DNA of 64,000 bases from Pseudoscleropodium purum (taxonomy: Eukaryota; Streptophyta; Bryopsida; Hypnales; Brachytheciaceae): NCBI GenBank assembly GCA_963969395.1, contig OZ017805.1, forward strand, positions 3,782,001-3,846,000. Direction: 5' to 3'. The notes beneath the pieces were generated by a model. The model made no database searches. It saw nothing but the letters and a program-made list of their open reading frames with translations, and had not been told where the DNA came from. This document shows positions 59,456 through 64,000 of this stretch, one piece after another; positions within the stretch are counted from its first letter, which is position 1, and every line of letters begins with the position of its first letter. Both the position numbers and the translations under genes were made by a program.

Positions 59456-62400
59456 TTTTAAACACCACTCGTTAGTTGTGTCAAAATGAAACATCTAGAT
59501 CAAAAGGCCATGGTTCTAAGTGACAATTAAGAGATTGATTCTCCCAAAAGCCTTCTACCCTTAGGATGTCCTTCCACCACTCTTCCTAAATTGAACTCAG
59601 AGTTTTTTGAAAAGCCTAATTCTAGAACTAATTTGGTAGGATCTGTGATAGATTGTTTGAGGGGTTTGTGTTCACTAAAAGGATGTCAAAACATATTGTC
59701 CAAAATAGATTATGACACTATTGACATCTAGAGAGTTGTAGTGCTCCCATCATCTTTTAATGGCAATGTCATTTTTGAGTTGCTTAGCTTAGAAGGCTCC
59801 AGCTCTCTATCACATGCTAAACAAATGGTAGGCATGGATAAGAGATATGATGGACACATATGGTCAAAGATTGTGACAACCAATATCATAAATTGCAAGG
59901 GGTTGTCATTTCACACATCTACCTGCCTTGGGCATCTCAGATGTATCAACTCTAGTTGTGAATTCTTGAGCCGTGTACACCGGACCAAAGAAGTGAATGA
60001 TTTGGAATGGGAAGGGCTCTCATCCATGCCAATTGAGGTTGGGCAAACACATCCAATTGGCTCATCATTAGTTTGAAAAATTTGCAAAGAGCCTCCTTTG
60101 TATATTACTCAATGTAATGTGCATGTTTACTTTATAGGAAGTAACTTCAAGCTCACCCGGGCTTTTGTACATCTCAATGTTCATGATCATTTGGTGAAAG
60201 ATGGAGAGTTGAGAGACATAAAGGATAGAATGCAATCTCTCATTAGAAAGCAAATGGAGAAGACTCCATCAGCCATTAATTTGTCCATCATCTTAGAGGC
60301 TACGAAGAAGCTTCTTAGAGATCTTCTCTTGCATCCGGATAGAGTGCTACCAAAGACACTCAACTTGATTGAGCTGGTCCTAGTTTTGGACAAATGCAAA
60401 TACTTCAATTCACCATCAATTCAAAACGAGGTAACTTCATTCAAGTACTTGCAGAGGTTTGGAGTGATAGATAGCATTATCAAGTTGAGAGGATCTAATC
60501 CATAGATTTTTGTACAAGAAAGAAAATATTCAGGTCAAGGAATAGATGTCAATAAAGTGTTCATCTTCAAAATGTCAGAAGTGGGGTCCAAGAGTGGAGT
60601 GAACTTGGTGAAGTGCACGCAAAGGGGGGGATCTTGAGGTTGTGTGGATCATATTCGACCATATCAAATATGTGAAAGGTTGGATGACCATCGTGTGCCA
60701 TGTATATGACTCCAATTATTGCCAGGTCATGACTATTGTGTATTGTGACATGCAATCAAAGGATTGTACAGTACAAGTTCTATTTTGAAAAAAATTTAAA
60801 CTTAGTTTTTAAAAAGAAAGGAATTATTAAAACTCAGTTCAAAGGATTCATGGTAGATAATGCACAAGCAAATTGGAATGTTGTTAGGTTAATGTATGGG
60901 TTGGAGGATGCAGCAAAATCAATGGAAGACTGAGGATGAACTTGCCTTTTCCATTGGATACAATCCATGGAGAAACATATGAAGGTAGAAATTTCCAGAG
61001 ACTTATAGGATCAACATTGTTTATTTTATAAGCAATATAAAAATGTAACTTCACCGGAGGAATCCAAGACATGACGCCTCACCATCAAATCCTGGTGGTT
61101 GTCATTGGAGCCACGTAGCGATTAGAATTTTGGCATTTCCAATACCGCCAATGGGGTAGATTTATGTAGCTTGCAAGTTTGTCATTCCTATTAAAATTCA
61201 TAGCATATGGTCTCTTACAATATTGATTTCCCTCCTAGAACTCTATTTGTTTTGTAGTTTGCAATTTTTGAATCCTCTTAGTACATTATTTACTTTGTAG
61301 ATACTGCATACTAAATTCCTAATGGTAGGGTTTTGCATGCAAGACATGAACCTTATAGCCCTCTAAGAAATTAAAGTTTGCTTTTAAAATGACTCTAGTT
61401 GGCCTTAGAGGTGGCTTTGACATCATGCTTACACTTCATATCTATGATTGTTGAATCTTAGTGAGGTTGACCTAGCTAAAATGCTGTCTTGCAACCTTGC
61501 CAAAACAATATACAATAAGTGGCTTCAACAATCTAGAAATCGCCATAACAACTTGTATATTACAATAATAGATGATTTTGTGCAAGTGTTCATATAGATG
61601 GTAAGGTATTACCAATACCTAAAGGGATATCAACTTGGGATTGGACCAAAAACGGAAGAGCTACTACTACGAGTTGCACAGAGGTCAATTGAGCAAATTG
61701 GGAATCCCAAAGCGCTTACGGATGCAATTTCAAATATTCCGAAGGTCAATGAATTTTTCAGTTAACAGACCTACTTGGAAGGTGAAGAAGTTTTTGGATC
61801 ACAAAAAAGGAAGGCAAACATGCCATTAGGATGCAAGTTTGATTTATACAAACCCCAAAAGGTGAATTTTTCTCATCCCCGAGTACAAACCAAATTATGG
61901 AAAGCCAATACAAGTACCCAGAGTTTGAATCCAATTCCAGAAGATAATTCTCCAATTGGAAATGACGAGAATCATGGAACAATATCAAACGAGGACCATT
62001 CATGACATCAACGCCATTCAAGGTCAATCCATGTGTCATCAATTTTAGAGAGCATGTGCAACAGATATAATGGCACTTTGTTCAATTGCAAAAAACATTT
62101 GCAAAAGCATGCTATACACTTCAAGCCATTACAAAGAAGTGCACTACGCAAATTTTCTAAAACAACATAACAATCGTAGTGCTAACCTATATAGGTATGA
62201 TGGTGAATTATAAAAAGAATTGCAATGACTGTATATAGTTCTTCTTCTCTAATGATGATTTTGAATGGTGTGTGAAAGGAACGTGTCAAAAGTGGGTGTT
62301 ATCAGTGCCAGAGGTTCTTGAAATTTGGCCACTCCTAATGGGTACTAAATTGTCAACAACTAAAATTTTGTCTTTGGAAGCGGTTGGTTATCAACTACTG

Positions 62401-62912
62401 CAATATCAAATTGTTTTACTTAGGAGACTTTTGGGGGGTGAACTGGGCATCAATTTGGTACATGCATACCCTATTCCTTTGACTTTGGATGGATTTCCAA
62501 TGATCCTTGTGGCCAAAGTTGTTTATAGGAATCCAAGGCACCAACAATTAAGGACCAAAATAATTATACTTCAGCTCTAATACTTATTGCAAGAATTCAA
62601 AAAGTAACCATGGTTCCTCATCCAAGATTCAGATGCATAGTGTTATTGAAGTCTAATGTAGAATCCAATGCAGAATTGTATTTGTTAACTATTTTATCTT
62701 TTCCGGATTGCACCTACCCAAATTTTAAGAAGATGAAGCTGAAGTGCTTGAATAAGCGTGGAACTTGGACAAATTGCAAGCACTTTTATTTTGTCTTTAC
62801 TGTCATTTGTAACCTAGAATGTATGAGAGATGGCTTCATTCATGCTTTGACTTTTAGTTTTAATGAAATCAAAAATATTCTCTTCAACGGTATACTAAAT
62901 CATTTAAAATGA
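59456..62912 (+). pseudogene. Mutator-like (MULE) transposase with SWIM finger, relic copy 3
   Basis: The most complete copy. In order: LSKIDYDTIDI and PSSFNGNVIFELLSLEG (about 59700-59790), MDKRYDGHIWSKIVTTN, HLNVHDHLVKDGELRDIKDR, SPSIQNEVTSFKYLQRFGVI (60400-60480) and WIIFDHIKYVKGW. The putative catalytic core follows with MTIVYCDMQSKD (first Asp, about 60728) and GFMVDNAQANWN (second Asp, about 60845), then CLFHWIQSMEKH (about 60940), the CxFHW element typical of Mutator-like enzymes. A linker contains EGEEVFGSQKRKANMPLG (61775). The C-terminal CTYPNFKK...TNCKHFYFVF (62709-62800) is a SWIM finger with its second Cys changed to Tyr. Several stops and frameshifts, for example around 60785 and 60930. 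DNA transposition was its original role. Confidence 0.7.
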
Positions 62913-63838
62913 AATTTAGAATTCTTTTCGCAAACAAGGGTCACTCCCTATATTTACTATTTACGTCAATGAAAGTGTAGTAAGACTACAAGGGCCACTA
63001 ATTTCATTGCATTTGTCTCATTGCAACTCCAAGGAAAATTGTGCTTTTCCTAAACTCTAAGACACCACTTGCTTCTCTTTTTGGTTGCTTTGCATTAGTT
63101 CTCAATCTTCTATTTTGCAACCTACATTTAAAAAAGAAAGATATCTTATAAAATCGATTATGTATATAACTATTCAAGCTCATCGGCCAAAAATTGTCCA
63201 AATAAAATTCAACTCAACAATAATAGGTCCAATTAAAATCACATGTTTAGAATATGCCATTGAATGTGGCCCTTCCATCTACCACAATGATAGGACACTC
63301 TTATTTTGGAGTGCATAAGTCCATGTACACATACTCTATAATTTCAATGCATCAATAGCATGACCTTTGACCTTAAACCCATTACCTAAATCCTATTGCT
63401 AATACTTGTATACATGTTGTAAAATATTTCCTCTACTTTGGTTGGTTCTTTTCATGTCGCCTTCAAGTACAATCATCTATTTTTTCATGTACTTTCAATC
63501 TACTTTCATCCTATCTTTCATCTAGAGTCACCCAATTATATATCCACATTCATCCATTTTTCACCTATTTTCATCTTTTTTCCATCTATTTTCACCTTGA
63601 TTTTTATCTACATTCCTCCAACTCCTTGAATCCTATCTTTACCTTTTCTATTCACTCTAATTTCAATTTTCAATCCTTTTTTAAAAATTTTAACATTTAC
63701 AAAAAATTCTAATTTTTTATACAATTTTGAATGAAATTTCATCCATTTTTTTCCCACTTTCATTTGATATTTTCATTTTTCGTCCAAGATCTCTACTACC
63801 CGCTCTCCAATCTCCACTCTATGCTCACATGCTAGCAA
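62913..63838. other. No gene; pyrimidine-rich TTTTCATCTA-type repeats near 63430-63790
   Basis: AT-rich sequence. From about 63430 to 63790 the plus strand is strongly T/C-biased, with repeated TTTTCATC and CCATCTATTTTC strings, apparently a degenerate short repeat. Confidence 0.4.
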
Positions 63839-63953
63839 CATTGAGGTGTTTTTGAAGCCTTACAAGATGGAAGAAGATAAGTTGTGTTTTTGGATTGACA
63901 ACGAATGGATCAACAACTTAAAAGATTGCGTGATGCTCATTGTAAAGGACTTC
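63839..63953 (+). CDS. Possible coding fragment at window edge
   Basis: One frame reads NIEVFLKPYKMEEDKLCFWI followed by DNEWINNLKDCVMLIVKDF and a stop near 63953. The composition is protein-like but no family is recognised. It may be an exon of a gene continuing beyond the window. Confidence 0.2.
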
Positions 63954-64000
63954 TAAAACATTTTGGGAGTCATAAACAAAAAAAATTATGCATCGAGAAT

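Overview
This window looks like nuclear DNA of a land plant with a large, transposon-filled genome. The evidence is a Mutator-like transposase with a SWIM-type zinc finger, an H3K9-methyltransferase (SUVR-like) fragment that keeps an intron remnant, plant telomere-like CCCTAAA/TTTAGGG stretches, TATA promoters, a SINE-like sequence, miniature inverted-repeat elements (MITEs) and LTR-like elements. No intact conventional host gene, rRNA gene or bacterial-type operon is visible. A non-flowering plant (fern, lycophyte, bryophyte or gymnosperm) is my guess; the sequence does not prove it. Nearly every coding stretch carries stop codons or frameshifts and is annotated as a relic.

Layout. 1-12.3 kb: a partial CGTCCG-rich MITE, a decayed zinc-finger-like gene (947-2494), a nearly full Mutator/SWIM relic on the minus strand (3.9-7.05 kb), a diverged relic of the protein carried by the LTR-like elements (7.35-8.9 kb), and a separate N-terminal Mutator fragment (10.2-10.9 kb). 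12.3-26.7 kb: the most unusual region. It is bounded by a left end and a right end that match the two ends of the 316-320 bp MITEs. Inside are a minus-strand coiled-coil/RING gene, two CGTCCG-rich promoter regions facing away from each other, a plus-strand zinc-finger/Gly-Ser-Tyr-rich gene and a plus-strand kinase-like gene. A 3.3-kb LTR-like element (5-bp target duplication) and a MITE (8-bp target duplication) have inserted into the two plus-strand genes. I infer a large multi-gene hAT-like element that is the parent of the MITEs; no recognisable transposase is present and the outer target duplication is missing.

26.7-36 kb: GT-rich DNA, a striking array of nine 23-bp palindromes (27.7-28.6 kb), a SINE-like sequence, an unrecognised decayed plus-strand coding region (30-32.1 kb), and a second copy of the 3.3-kb LTR-like element (32593-35893). 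Both LTR-like copies carry the same minus-strand reading frame of about 554 codons with its own TATA box, and are damaged at different places. 36.5-43 kb: a cluster of relics including a possible DNA-adenine-methylase-like domain, a Mutator fragment, an unknown ORF, the SUVR-like SET pseudogene and an acidic ORF. 43-50 kb is AT-rich with only small repeats. 50-52.5 kb is a decayed RING-like gene hit by two MITEs with perfect 8-bp duplications. 53.3-53.96 kb is a dimeric tandem repeat with hairpins, 56.55-57.93 kb a roughly 138-bp satellite, and 59.5-62.9 kb a third Mutator/SWIM relic.

The mobile elements form a nested system: LTR-like and MITE insertions break genes of the larger element, MITE interiors resemble the promoter of one of those genes, and several inactivating mutations are of the C-to-T/G-to-A type expected from methylated DNA.
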